A stretch of 64,000 nucleotides of DNA, taken from contig JAWKHR010000025.1 of NCBI GenBank assembly GCA_041394725.1, positions 1 through 64,000 of the forward strand, read 5' to 3'. This document shows positions 16,520 to 25,643 of the stretch, piece after piece. The notes beneath the pieces are model-generated. The model did no database searches, was not told the origin of the DNA, and saw only the letters and a program-made list of their open reading frames with translations. The stretch comes from JAWKHR01 sp041394725 (GTDB lineage Bacteria; Acidobacteriota; Vicinamibacteria; Vicinamibacterales; SCN-69-37). The position numbers and the translations under genes were made by a program. How positions within the stretch are numbered: position 1 is the first letter of the stretch; every line of letters starts with the position of its first letter.

Positions 16520-17887
16520 ATGCCCCCAGCCATCCGCGGCGCGATCATCGCCGTCGGCCTGGTCGTGCTGTCGGCGGCGGCCGCCGCCCAGCCGCCCGCG
16601 CCGGGGGGACTGTTCCGCATCTTCCTGCGGGACGGCTCCGCGCTGCCGGCCTACGGCGACGTGGCCGTGGTCGCCGATCGCGCGGTGTTCACGCTGGCGG
16701 TGGGCGAGGCGCCGAACTACCGCTTCCAGCTGATGAGCCTGCCGACGACGGAGATCGACCTGGAGAAGACCGCGAGCTACTCGCGGTCGGTGCGCGCGTC
16801 GTACTACGCGGCGACGCGCGGCGAGGCCGACTACTCCGCGATGACGCAGGAAGTGGCGGCCGCGCTCGACTACCTGACGCAGGTCGCCGACCCGAAGGAG
16901 CGCCTGCGGCTGGCCGAACAGGCGCGGACGCGGCTGATGGACTGGTCCCGGGAGAACTACGGGTACCGCGCGAAGGACATCGAGGCGCTGGCGGGCCTGT
17001 TCGACGAGGTGATTGCGGAGCTGCGCGCCGCGGCCGGCGAGTCGTCGTTCACGCTGGACCTCTCGGCGGGCAGCGCGACCGCGCCGCTCGAGCCGCTGCT
17101 CGAGCCCCCGTCGCTCCGCCAGTCGATCGAGGCCGCGCTGGCCGCGGCGCGCGCGGCCGACGTGCCCGAGGAGCGGCTGGGCGTGCTCCGCACGGCGCTC
17201 GTCTCGCTCGACGGCCACGAGGACGTGGCCGACCTGCGCGACACGGTCTCGGGCGAGCTGAAGGTCGAGGAAGCGGTGGGCGAGTCCTACCGGCTGCTCG
17301 GCGAGGACCTGCTCGGGCGCGCCGAGGCGGCGGCGACGGCGGGCGACATCAGCGCGTTCGCGCGCATCCGCGCCGACCTCTCCGATCGCGACGCCGCGCT
17401 GGGGCGCCGGCGTCCCGCCGAGGTCGCGGCGCTTCGCAAGGCGCTCGACGGCTGGCTCGACAAGACGGTCGAGCGCCGGCTCACCCTCGACCGCTATGCG
17501 CTGGCGCGCGCGAAGATCGTGGACTACGAGAAGGCGGTGCGCCCGGCGCTCTCGGGTATCGACGGGCTGCGGAGCGTGCTCGAGTACCTGCGCGACCAGA
17601 AGTACTTCAACTTCCAGCGCCTGGAGACGTCGATCGCGCGGTTCGCGCGCTACCTGGACCTCGTCCAGCAGGTGACGCCGCCCGAGGAGATGACCGACGT
17701 GCACGCCACGCTCATCAGCGCGCTGCACATGGCGCAGCAGGCCTGCGCGCGCCGGCGGCTGTACGTGGTCACGTCCACCGAGTCGTTCAACGCGGAGGCC
17801 GGGGCCGCCGCCGCCGGGGCGCTGCTGCTGGCCGACGAGGTCCGCAAGGAGATCCTCGCGCGGCTCCGGGTCTCGGCGTCGCGGTGA
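16520..17887 (+). CDS. Exported helical protein of unknown function
   Basis: A 455-residue protein with a clear signal peptide (residues 5-24, ending AAAAQ), then a small beta-rich start (FRIFLRDGSALPAYGDVAVV) and a long, mostly helical body with many Ala/Leu/Glu/Arg heptad-like stretches. No catalytic motif seen. The ATG at 16520 is fixed by AGGAGG a few bases upstream, the strongest ribosome-binding site in the window. Its stop overlaps the start of addB (GTGA), so an exported protein is translated in step with a DNA-repair nuclease, an unexpected pairing. Confidence 0.7.
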   Translation: MPPAIRGAIIAVGLVVLSAAAAAQPPAPGGLFRIFLRDGSALPAYGDVAVVADRAVFTLAVGEAPNYRFQLMSLPTTEIDLEKTASYSRSVRASYYAATRGEADYSAMTQEVAAALDYLTQVADPKERLRLAEQARTRLMDWSRENYGYRAKDIEALAGLFDEVIAELRAAAGESSFTLDLSAGSATAPLEPLLEPPSLRQSIEAALAAARAADVPEERLGVLRTALVSLDGHEDVADLRDTVSGELKVEEAVGESYRLLGEDLLGRAEAAATAGDISAFARIRADLSDRDAALGRRRPAEVAALRKALDGWLDKTVERRLTLDRYALARAKIVDYEKAVRPALSGIDGLRSVLEYLRDQKYFNFQRLETSIARFARYLDLVQQVTPPEEMTDVHATLISALHMAQQACARRRLYVVTSTESFNAEAGAAAAGALLLADEVRKEILARLRVSASR

Positions 17888-20800
17888 TCACGCCGGACGT
17901 CCCGCGGCCGCGCCGCCTGATCCGGACGCGCGACCTGCGCGGGTTCCGCGACGCCCTCGTCGACCTCACGACGGCCGGCGCGCCCGTCGAGGCGCGGCGT
18001 CGCCTGGTGCTCGTGCCGACCGTCGCGGCGGGCGAGCTGTTGCGCCAGTCGATCGAGCGCCAGGCCCTCGGCGCCCGCCGCCCCGCGCTCCTGCTGCCCG
18101 ACATCGTCACGCGCGACGGCTGGCTGGCGCGTTTGCGGGACGCGCTGCCCGGCGCGCCGCCCCTCCTCACGCCCGTCGAGCGCGTCGTCCTCTTCGAGGC
18201 GGCGGCCGGCGAGGCGGCCCGGCGGCCCCGGCTCGGCGGCGCGCCGTTCACGATCCGGCCCGGCCTGGTCGGCGCGATGGTCGATCTCTACGACGAGCTG
18301 CGCCGCCGCCAGCGCACGGTCCGGCGATTCGCCCGGACGCTGTTCGACCAGCTGCGCGTGGAACTCGGCATGGACCGGGGCAGCGAGGGGCTGATTCACC
18401 AGACCGCGTTTCTCGGCTTCGCGTTCCTCGCCTACGAGCGCGCGATGGCGCGCAGCGGCCGGATCGACGAGCACGCGCTGCGCCAGGCGCTGCTACGGGG
18501 CCAGCCCGCGCTCACGCACACGCACCTCGTCGTCGCCGTCGCCGACCATCCGGCCGATCCGCGCGGGCTCTGGCCGGTGGACTTCGACCTGATCGGCCGG
18601 CTGACCGGCCTGGCGCAGGTGGACGTCGTGATGACCGACGAGACGCACGACGCGGGCCTGCGCGCGCGCCTCGAGCTGGAGCTGCCGGGCATCGAGGAAG
18701 CGCGCTACGACCCGGCGCCGGACGGCGCCGGGCCTGCCGGTGTCGCCGCGGCACCCGTCCTGGTCGTGCCACCTGCCGACGCCGACGGCGTGACGCCGCT
18801 CGTTCGGGTGAGCCGCGATCGGGAGGAGGAGCTGCGCGACGTGGTGCGCGCGATCCTGGCCCGCGCGCGCGCCGGCGACGCCGCCGCGCCGGTCGCGCTC
18901 GTGTTCCACCGGCCGCTGCCGTACCTCTACCTCGCGGGCCAGGTGCTGCGCGACGCACGCGTGCCCTTCGAGGCGTTCGACGCGCTGCCGCTCGCGTCGG
19001 AACCGTACGCCGCGCTCGTGGACCTGCTGCTCGCGGTCGTCCGGACCGACGGCGCTCGCGACGCGGTGAGCGCGCTGCTGCGGTCGTCGCTCGTGCGCGT
19101 CGAGGTGGACGGCCACGCCGTCGATCTCGACGACGTGGCCGCGCTCGACGCGGTGCTCGCCGAGCGACGCGCGTCGTCGGGCGCGGCGACGTTTCCCGGC
19201 GAGGTCGCCGCGTGGTTCGGCGATCGGCCGAGACGCCGTGGGATCGATCGGGACCGGGCGGCGCGCGCCGCGGCGGCCGCCGCGGCCGTCGCCGCCGAGC
19301 TGACGCCGTGCCGGACGGCCGATCGCGGATCGGATCAGGTCCGCGCGCTCGCGGCCTGCCTGCGTCGTCACGAACGCGCGCCGGCGGCCGACGATCCCTG
19401 GATCGAGCGGCACCGGCGCGCGCGCGCCGCCGTGCTCGGCGCGCTCGACGCCCTCGCCGACGCGTTCGCCCGGCATGCCGACGCCGCGCGCAGCGAGGAG
19501 GCCCTGGTCGCCGCGGTGCGCCACGTCCTCGAAGCCCAGACGTTCCGGCCGCGCCGCGACCACGGCGGCGTCCAGCTCGTGGACGCGATGGCCGCGCGGT
19601 TCGGCACGTTCGACCACACGCACCTCGTCGGCCTCGTCGAGACCGACTGGCCCGACCGGCCCCGACGCACGATCTTCTACACGAGCGGCCTGCTCACCGC
19701 GCTGTCCTGGCCCGACGAGACGGACCAGACCCGCGCGCAGCAGGCGGCGTTCCGCGACCTGCTCGGCCTGGCGCGCCGGACGACGACGCTCCACGCATTC
19801 GAGCTGGAGGGCGACGGCCTGGTGGCGCCGTCACCGCTCGTCGAGTTCGCCCGCGGCCTGCCGGTCGTGACCGGCGCGCCGGACGCCCGGCCGACGTTTC
19901 CCGACGAGACCCTCACGCGGGCGCGGGCGCCCGAGGGCCTCGAGCCCGGCGTGGCCGCGTGGCTGGACCTGCGCCGCCGGCGCCCGCCGATCGTCGAGCC
20001 GGCCTACGCGGGCCGGGTCGGCCCGCGCGCGCCGGAGACCTACCGCGTCAGTCGCGTCGATCGCTACGTGACCTGCCCGTTCAAGTACTTCGCCGAGTCG
20101 GTGCTCGGCCTCGACGAGGAGCGGCCCGAGATGGCGGGCCTGACGCCTCTCGAGCGCGGCACCCTGCTGCACGAGATCTTCGAGCGCTTCTATCGCGACT
20201 GGGCCGCGGCCGGCCACGGCACGATCACGCCGGCGACCATGCCCGAGGCGCTGGCGCGCTTCGCGGACCTGGCGCACGAGGCGCTCGCGCACGTGCCGGG
20301 GCCGGATCGCGTGCTCGAGGAGACGCGGCTGCTCGGGTCGCTCGTCGGCCGCGGCGTCGCCGAGCGCGTCTTCGAGCTCGAGGCCGACGCGGGCGGACAG
20401 GTCGCCGATCGTCTGCTGGAGTTCGAGCTCGAGGGCCCGTTCGACTTCCCGAAACTCGGCGGCCTCGCGCGCCGCACCGTGTCGGTGCGCGGCAAGGCCG
20501 ACCGGATCGACGTCTTCGCCAACGGCGCGCTCCGCGTCGTCGACTACAAGCTGGGCCGCGCGCCGGACGTGAAGGCGTCGGTGCAGATCGGCGTCTACGC
20601 GTACTGCGCCGAGGCCCACCTCACGGCGCGGGACGGGCGGCCGCACCCGGTCCGGGAGGCGATGTACCTGGCGTTCGGCGACGACCGGCACCTGGAAGGG
20701 CGGCTCGGCCGGGCCAGTGAGCCGCCCACGGCCGAGGTGCTCGCCGCGGCCGAGCGCTTCGCCCGGGCGACCGAGGCGATCGAGGCGGGGGAATTCCCGC

Positions 20801-20907
20801 CGCGCCCCCTGCGCGCGATGGAGTGCCAGTACTGCGGCTACGCCGGCGTCTGCCGGAAGGAATATCCGCCCGCTCCCGAGGACGATGAAGCAGCCGAGCC
20901 TGTTTGA
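17884..20907 (+). CDS. addB: AddB-type ATP-dependent nuclease subunit (PD-(D/E)XK, Fe-S)
   Basis: A 1007-residue protein that pairs with AddA to process double-strand breaks for homologous recombination. The N-terminal helicase-like half has no obvious Walker A motif, as in the RexB/AddB branch. The C-terminal third is a RecB-family nuclease: GTLLHEIFERF near 760, GKADRIDV near 870, RVVDYKLGR near 885. Four Fe-S cluster cysteines are in place: one in YVTCPFKYF near 729 and three in CQYCGYAGVC near 980. The GTG start overlaps the previous stop; the gene overlaps addA by 23 nt. Confidence 0.85.
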   Translation: MITPDVPRPRRLIRTRDLRGFRDALVDLTTAGAPVEARRRLVLVPTVAAGELLRQSIERQALGARRPALLLPDIVTRDGWLARLRDALPGAPPLLTPVERVVLFEAAAGEAARRPRLGGAPFTIRPGLVGAMVDLYDELRRRQRTVRRFARTLFDQLRVELGMDRGSEGLIHQTAFLGFAFLAYERAMARSGRIDEHALRQALLRGQPALTHTHLVVAVADHPADPRGLWPVDFDLIGRLTGLAQVDVVMTDETHDAGLRARLELELPGIEEARYDPAPDGAGPAGVAAAPVLVVPPADADGVTPLVRVSRDREEELRDVVRAILARARAGDAAAPVALVFHRPLPYLYLAGQVLRDARVPFEAFDALPLASEPYAALVDLLLAVVRTDGARDAVSALLRSSLVRVEVDGHAVDLDDVAALDAVLAERRASSGAATFPGEVAAWFGDRPRRRGIDRDRAARAAAAAAAVAAELTPCRTADRGSDQVRALAACLRRHERAPAADDPWIERHRRARAAVLGALDALADAFARHADAARSEEALVAAVRHVLEAQTFRPRRDHGGVQLVDAMAARFGTFDHTHLVGLVETDWPDRPRRTIFYTSGLLTALSWPDETDQTRAQQAAFRDLLGLARRTTTLHAFELEGDGLVAPSPLVEFARGLPVVTGAPDARPTFPDETLTRARAPEGLEPGVAAWLDLRRRRPPIVEPAYAGRVGPRAPETYRVSRVDRYVTCPFKYFAESVLGLDEERPEMAGLTPLERGTLLHEIFERFYRDWAAAGHGTITPATMPEALARFADLAHEALAHVPGPDRVLEETRLLGSLVGRGVAERVFELEADAGGQVADRLLEFELEGPFDFPKLGGLARRTVSVRGKADRIDVFANGALRVVDYKLGRAPDVKASVQIGVYAYCAEAHLTARDGRPHPVREAMYLAFGDDRHLEGRLGRASEPPTAEVLAAAERFARATEAIEAGEFPPRPLRAMECQYCGYAGVCRKEYPPAPEDDEAAEPV

Positions 20908-23900
20908 CGCGGACCCGTCCGACGCGCGGGACGACGCGCCCGCGCCGCCCGACCAGGCGGCGCGCGTGTTTGCCGTCGATCCGCTGAACGACGTCGTGCT
21001 CGAGGCGTCGGCCGGCACCGGCAAGACGCGCGTGCTGGTGGATCGCTACGTCCGGCTGCTCGAGGCCGGCGTGGACCCGCGGCACGTGCTCGCGATCACC
21101 TTCACGCGCAAGGCGGCCGCCGAGATGCGCGAGCGCGTCCTGGCCGAGCTCCGGCGCCGCGCGGCCCAGCGCCTGCTCGATCCCGAGCGGTGGCGCGTGC
21201 TGCGCGAGCGGATCGCCGACATCCAGATCTCGACCATCGACGCCTTCTGCTTCGGCCTGCTCCGCGAGTTCCCGCTCGAGGCGGACGTGGACCCGGCGTT
21301 CCAGATCGCCGACGAGACGGAGATGGCGCGGTTCGCGAGCGAGGCGCTGGACCTGACGCTGCGCGCCGCCCGCGCCCGGCTGCAGGCGGACGAGACGCTC
21401 CGCCTGCTCTTCACGCGCGTCAAGGCGCCGGTTCTGCGGCCCGCGCTGCTGACGCTGCTCGACCGGCGGCACGTGGCGCTGCCCGCCGTCGGCGCCTACG
21501 TGAAGCGCACGCTGCGCCATGCCTCGGCCGACGAGGTGGCGGCGGCGTTCCGGGCGCGGCTCGCCGCCCACCTCGCGGCGTTCCCGGATCGCGCCGCGCT
21601 GCTCGACGACGGCCCGGCCGGCACGCCGGAGTTCGACCGCCTCGCCGCCGATCTGCGCGCGGTCGTTGCGGCGGCCGCTGGCGGACCGCGCGGGCCCGAT
21701 GCCGACGTCGGCGCGCCGGCGGTGCCGCCGCTCCGGCGACGACTCGAGCGCTATTTCCTGACGACTGCCGGCACGCCACGCAAGCGGCTCGCCTCCGCCT
21801 ACAAGACCGGTCTCTTCGCGTCGAAGACCGTCCGCGCGCGCCACGAAGCCGCGATGTCCGCGTTCGCGCCCGGCGTCCTCGCGGCGCTCGAGGCCCTCGA
21901 CGCGGACATCGACGCGCTGCTCGCCCGGGGCCTGCTCGTCGTGCTCGCCATGGCGAACGAGCGCTACGAGCGGCTGCTCGAGGAGCATGCCCTGCTCGAC
22001 TTCGCCGGGATGCTCGCGAAGGCCGTCTCGCTGCTCGGGCGGCAGGAGGAGTTCGCGCGAAGCCGCCTGAAGCTGCAGGCGCGCTACCACCACGTGCTCG
22101 TCGACGAGTTCCAGGACACGAGCCGCCTGCAGTGGCGGCTGGTCGAGCTGCTCGTGGACGCGTGGGGTGAGGGCGCCGGCGTCGCCGACGCGCCGACCTC
22201 GATCTTCGTGGTCGGCGACCGGAAGCAGTCGATCTACCGGTTCCGCCATGCCGAGGTGACGCTGCTCGACGCGGCGGCGGAGAAGATCGCGGCCCTGCGC
22301 GGCGGGCGCGACGTGCGTCGCGCCATCTCGGCCAGCTTCCGCGCCGTGCCCGAGCTGCTCGCGTTCGTCAACGCGCTCGCCTCCACGCTCGAGGGCCCCG
22401 CGCACCTCGACGACCGGTTCCGGTACGCGGACACCGACCGCTTCCCGGTGCCCCCGGTCGAGCGCGGCGGCCTCCGCGACGGACGGCCCGTCGTCGGGAT
22501 CGTCGCCGCGCCGACCATGGCCGACTGCGCGGGCATCGTCGCGGCCGAGATCGAGCGGCTGCTGGCCGGGACGCAGGTGCGCGACCGGCATGGCCCGCCA
22601 CGGCCCGCGCAGCCCGACGACGTCGCGATCCTGTTCCGCGTCCGCGCCGGCCACCAGTACTTCGAGGAGGCGCTCGAGGCGCGCGGCATCCGGACCTACG
22701 TCTACAAGGGCCTCGGGTTCTTCGACGCGCCGGAGGTGCAGGACCTGCAGGCCCTGCTGCGCTACCTGGCGCGACCGGAGTCGGACCTGCGCGCCGCCGA
22801 GCTGCTGCGATCGCGCATCTTCCGGGTGTCCGACCCGGGGCTCGTCGCGATCGCGCCCGGGTTCGCGGCGGCGCTCGCCGCGCCGGCCACGGCGCCGATC
22901 CCGGACGCGATGGGCCCCCTGGACCGCGCGGTCCTGGCCCGCGCGCGGGACGCCGTGGCGCGCTGGCGCCAGGCGGCCGGCCGGATGCCGCCCTCGGAAC
23001 TCGTCGATCGGGTGATCGCCGAGTCGGCGTACGCGGCCGAGCTCGCCGGGCGGCGGCTGGACCAGGCGCGCGAGAACGTGAAGAAGGTGCGCGCGCTGAT
23101 CCGGCGCGTCGAGAGCCGCGGCTACGCGACCCTCGGGCGGCTGGCCGAGTACTTCGAGACGCTCCGCGCGGGCGAGGAGTCCAACGCCATCGTTGCGGCC
23201 TCGGGCGCGGTGAACCTGATGACGATCCACGCCGCCAAGGGGCTGGAGTTTCCGATCGTCTTCGTCGTCAACCTGCACGTGCCCGGGCGCGGGCGCGGCG
23301 GCGGCGTCGAGGTGATCGACAACGGTCCGGGCCGGGAGCCGGAGGTCGCGTTCGGCTCGTCCGAGGCGACGCGGCTCGAGGAGCAGCGCGACACCGAGGA
23401 GCAGAAGCGGCTGTTGTACGTCGCGGCGACGCGGGCCCGCGACCGGTTGTACTTCGCGTCCGAGCTGGACGCCCGCGGCCAGCTCCGTCGGGCCGCGCGG
23501 GCGTTCTCGGGGCTGCTGCCCGCCGGACTCGCCGAGGCGTTCGCGGCGGCCGGGCGCGGCGAGACGGCCGCGCGCTGGCCCACGCCGGAGGGCGACTTCG
23601 AGCTGGAACTCTGCCAGCCTTCACCGGCCGCCGGGCCCGGCGTGGCCGACAGGGCGGGCGAGGAGGTTCCCGTGCAGATCGACGTCGTCGCGGTCGCGCC
23701 CGCCGACGTCGTGCCCGTCTCGGCGCTGGTCCAGCCGGCCGCGGACGTCGAGAGAGGTGCCCCCGGCGCCCGCGCATCGTCCGGCGAGCCCGGGGCCGAG
23801 CGGCTGGTCGGCACGCTCGTCCACCGGCTGTTCCAGCAGGAGCCACCCGTCGATCTCGACGAGGCGGCGCTCGCGCGCCGGGCCCGCGCGCTGGCACGGG

Positions 23901-24241
23901 AGACCGATCTCGTGGACGTGGCGGATCCGGACGCGGCCGCCTGGGCGGCCGCGCGTGTCTTCGGTCGCCTCCGGCATCACGCGGGGCTCCGCGCCGCGCT
24001 GGCCTCGGGCGAGCGCTTCTACGAGGTGCCCTTTTCGACGGGCGACCCGGCTTGCCCGGGGCGGGTGGTGCGCGGGATCATCGACTGCCTGGTCGCGCGG
24101 CCGGACGGGGGGTACACGGTCGTCGAGGTGAAGACGGGGGCCGCCCGTGAATGGCACGCCCGGCAGGCGGAAATCTACGCGCGGGCCGTTTCGGAGGCGG
24201 CCGGCGGCGCCGAAGTCAGTGTGCAGATCGTGTACCCGTGA
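20885..24241 (+). CDS. addA: AddA-type UvrD-like helicase-nuclease
   Basis: An 1118-residue superfamily 1A helicase with a C-terminal nuclease. Motif I is ASAGTGKTRVLVDRYVRL near residue 40, motif Ia AITFTRKAAAEMRERV near 75, motif II VDEFQDTSRLQW near 405, VVGDRKQSIYRFR near 445, and LMTIHAAKGLEFPIVFVVN plus LLYVAATRARDRLY mark motifs V-VI. The end has IDCLVARPDGGYTVVEVKTG, a PD-(D/E)XK core. With AddB it forms the break-processing complex equivalent to RecBCD. A long acidic, low-conservation linker lies between helicase and nuclease. Confidence 0.9.
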   Translation: MKQPSLFDADPSDARDDAPAPPDQAARVFAVDPLNDVVLEASAGTGKTRVLVDRYVRLLEAGVDPRHVLAITFTRKAAAEMRERVLAELRRRAAQRLLDPERWRVLRERIADIQISTIDAFCFGLLREFPLEADVDPAFQIADETEMARFASEALDLTLRAARARLQADETLRLLFTRVKAPVLRPALLTLLDRRHVALPAVGAYVKRTLRHASADEVAAAFRARLAAHLAAFPDRAALLDDGPAGTPEFDRLAADLRAVVAAAAGGPRGPDADVGAPAVPPLRRRLERYFLTTAGTPRKRLASAYKTGLFASKTVRARHEAAMSAFAPGVLAALEALDADIDALLARGLLVVLAMANERYERLLEEHALLDFAGMLAKAVSLLGRQEEFARSRLKLQARYHHVLVDEFQDTSRLQWRLVELLVDAWGEGAGVADAPTSIFVVGDRKQSIYRFRHAEVTLLDAAAEKIAALRGGRDVRRAISASFRAVPELLAFVNALASTLEGPAHLDDRFRYADTDRFPVPPVERGGLRDGRPVVGIVAAPTMADCAGIVAAEIERLLAGTQVRDRHGPPRPAQPDDVAILFRVRAGHQYFEEALEARGIRTYVYKGLGFFDAPEVQDLQALLRYLARPESDLRAAELLRSRIFRVSDPGLVAIAPGFAAALAAPATAPIPDAMGPLDRAVLARARDAVARWRQAAGRMPPSELVDRVIAESAYAAELAGRRLDQARENVKKVRALIRRVESRGYATLGRLAEYFETLRAGEESNAIVAASGAVNLMTIHAAKGLEFPIVFVVNLHVPGRGRGGGVEVIDNGPGREPEVAFGSSEATRLEEQRDTEEQKRLLYVAATRARDRLYFASELDARGQLRRAARAFSGLLPAGLAEAFAAAGRGETAARWPTPEGDFELELCQPSPAAGPGVADRAGEEVPVQIDVVAVAPADVVPVSALVQPAADVERGAPGARASSGEPGAERLVGTLVHRLFQQEPPVDLDEAALARRARALARETDLVDVADPDAAAWAAARVFGRLRHHAGLRAALASGERFYEVPFSTGDPACPGRVVRGIIDCLVARPDGGYTVVEVKTGAAREWHARQAEIYARAVSEAAGGAEVSVQIVYP

Positions 24242-24256
24242 GCGGACGGGTGCTGA

Positions 24257-24262
24257 TACACT
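24257..24262 (+). promoter_or_regulatory. -10 hexamer (TACACT) upstream of the zinc-ribbon gene
   Basis: TACACT lies just after the addA stop and would start transcription near 24269, giving a leader of about 37 nt that contains a GGAG Shine-Dalgarno element. It allows expression of the small-gene cluster independent of addA. Confidence 0.4.
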
Positions 24263-24305
24263 CTCCCCGAGGCCGCGAGATGGGGCCGAAAAACGGAGTA
24301 ATCAG

Positions 24306-24530
24306 TTGCCGCTGACGTGTCCGAACTGCGGGAATTCCGAGAATTTCCTCGCCAAGACTCTCCAGATGCACCTCCTGCGAGTGATCGACGGCCAGCTCCA
24401 GCCACCCCAGGAAGAGGGCCGGCCGGCGCTGTTCGAGATCCTCTGCGACGAGTGCGACACCACGCTGGATCTGGAAGCGACCGACGAAGAGACCCGGCGC
24501 GACCTGCTGCAGACGCTCGGCGTCCGCTGA
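24306..24530 (+). CDS. Small zinc-ribbon protein
   Basis: A 74-residue protein with two CxxC pairs, Cys5/Cys8 (TCPNCG) and Cys47/Cys50 (LCDEC), predicted to bind one zinc. A basic, beta-rich middle and an acidic C-terminal helix complete it. The TTG start is inferred from a GGAG element 8 nt upstream and from the position of the first cysteine pair; no ATG or GTG fits. Function unknown; such ribbons often bind nucleic acid or RNA polymerase. Confidence 0.65.
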   Translation: MPLTCPNCGNSENFLAKTLQMHLLRVIDGQLQPPQEEGRPALFEILCDECDTTLDLEATDEETRRDLLQTLGVR

Positions 24531-24607
24531 CCCGCCCGCCCCGCCCGGCCGGTTCTGGCCGGCCGCTTGACTTCCGCCTCGATCGGTTCCTATCGTACGA
24601 GCCAGCC

Positions 24608-24862
24608 GTGCACGACTACCTGCAGATTCTCGGCGTGGCCCACGACGCTCCCGCGGTGGTGATCCGCCGCGCGAACGCCCGCCGCGCCGCGCGCATGCAC
24701 CCGGACTTCCGCACCGGTCCCGATCGGCCGGCCGCCGACGAGCGTTTCGCCCTGCGGGCGGGCGTCCGCCGCCCGGCCCTGCTCGACGTCGCGATCGACT
24801 TCCTCGACATGACCGCGATCGTGGACCGCATGCAGGCGTCCTTCTTCCGCGCGCCGCGGTAG
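24608..24862 (+). CDS. Degenerate J-domain-like small protein
   Basis: An 84-residue protein beginning HDYLQILGVAHDAPAVVIR, which matches helix I/II of DnaJ domains. The diagnostic HPD tripeptide (31-33, MHPDF) is retained, but the usual helix III/IV sequence is replaced by a different C-terminal helix. It could dock on a DnaK-type chaperone through HPD or be a diverged relative. The GTG start at 24608 is chosen because the J-like helix begins at once. Confidence 0.6.
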   Translation: MHDYLQILGVAHDAPAVVIRRANARRAARMHPDFRTGPDRPAADERFALRAGVRRPALLDVAIDFLDMTAIVDRMQASFFRAPR

Positions 24863-24875
24863 CCCGGCGGCGTCC

Positions 24876-25271
24876 ATGCGCCACCACGTCGACGTGCTCG
24901 GCTGGGTCCACAGCCTCTGGGGCGGCTTCCTGCTGCTTACGGGCGGAGCGCTGGCCCTGCTGGCGGTCGGCGCCTGGTTCGCGCTGGCGGGCGATCCCGG
25001 CGCGCCGGCGACCGGCGGGCAGGCCGTCTGGGTCCTCGCCGCCGCCGGGGCCCTGCTCGTGGTCGCGGGCGGATCGCTCGTGGCGGCCGGCCGCGCGCTG
25101 CGGCGCCGTTCCTCGCCGGGCCGGCGCGCCGCGCTCGGCCTGGCCGTGCCCCAGCTGCTGGTCGTGCCGTTCGGCACCGCGCTGGCGATCTACACCTGCT
25201 GGGTCCTGTTGAACGACGATGCCCGGCGCGAGTTCGGGCGGCCGGCGCGCGCCGGGCGGATGATGCTGTGA
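24876..25271 (+). CDS. Three-segment membrane protein, unknown
   Basis: A 131-residue protein with hydrophobic segments near residues 15-38, 50-70 and 88-110 and a basic C-terminus. No recognised family, no charged residues in the membrane segments, no motif. It follows the J-like gene by 13 bp and shares a GTGA overlap with the next membrane-protein gene, so the two products are probably made together. Confidence 0.65.
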   Translation: MRHHVDVLGWVHSLWGGFLLLTGGALALLAVGAWFALAGDPGAPATGGQAVWVLAAAGALLVVAGGSLVAAGRALRRRSSPGRRAALGLAVPQLLVVPFGTALAIYTCWVLLNDDARREFGRPARAGRMML

Positions 25272-25600
25272 CGCGCGAGTCCTCGTCGACCGGCATGGAT
25301 CCGTCGCTGGCCGCCGCGCTGGCCTACGTCCTCGGCGCGCTCACCGGCGTGCTGATGCTCGCGCTCGAGCGCGAGAGCCGGTTCGTGCGCTTCCACGCGA
25401 CGCAGTCGATCGTCTTCTCGCTCGGCGTGATGGTCTTCGTGCTCATCGTCAGCGGACTCCCCGCGGTGGGCCGGGTGCTCTCGGCGCTGGCGTCGATCGG
25501 CGCCGTGATCCTCTGGATCGTGCTGATGGCGCGTGCCTTCCAGGGACACTGGTTCAAGCTGCCGTACGTCGGCGACGCCATCGAGGAACATTTGCGCTGA
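25268..25600 (+). CDS. DUF4870/Tic20-like membrane protein
   Basis: A 110-residue protein with three membrane segments. The pattern MDPSLAAALAYVLGALTGVLMLALERESRFVRFHATQ is split by the phrase RFVRFHATQS, which closely matches the conserved FVRFHAxQS turn of DUF4870/Tic20-like proteins. The family's role is not settled. The start is GTG within the GTGA overlap; an ATG ten codons in is an alternative. Confidence 0.75.
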   Translation: MTRESSSTGMDPSLAAALAYVLGALTGVLMLALERESRFVRFHATQSIVFSLGVMVFVLIVSGLPAVGRVLSALASIGAVILWIVLMARAFQGHWFKLPYVGDAIEEHLR

Positions 25601-25631
25601 TCGGCGTCCCCGCCGGCGGGGGCAATCGGAC

Positions 25632-25637
25632 TAGAAT
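25632..25637 (+). promoter_or_regulatory. -10 hexamer of mrp (TAGAAT)
   Basis: TAGAAT ends 6 nt before the mrp ATG at 25644, so the message is predicted to be leaderless. No Shine-Dalgarno sequence is present. Confidence 0.55.
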
Positions 25638-25643
25638 CGACGT

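Noticed and set aside
16303..20907. A 1534-codon open frame that appears to fuse a long N-terminal extension to AddB
   Set aside because: The first ~520 codons are an Arg/Ala-rich shadow of the exported protein in another frame, which has its own signal peptide and Shine-Dalgarno element. AddB proper begins at the GTG at 17884.
17884..24241. A novel two-gene defence system (nuclease plus helicase)
   Set aside because: The Fe-S RecB-type nuclease and UvrD-like helicase-nuclease match the housekeeping AddAB pair in order, length and motifs.
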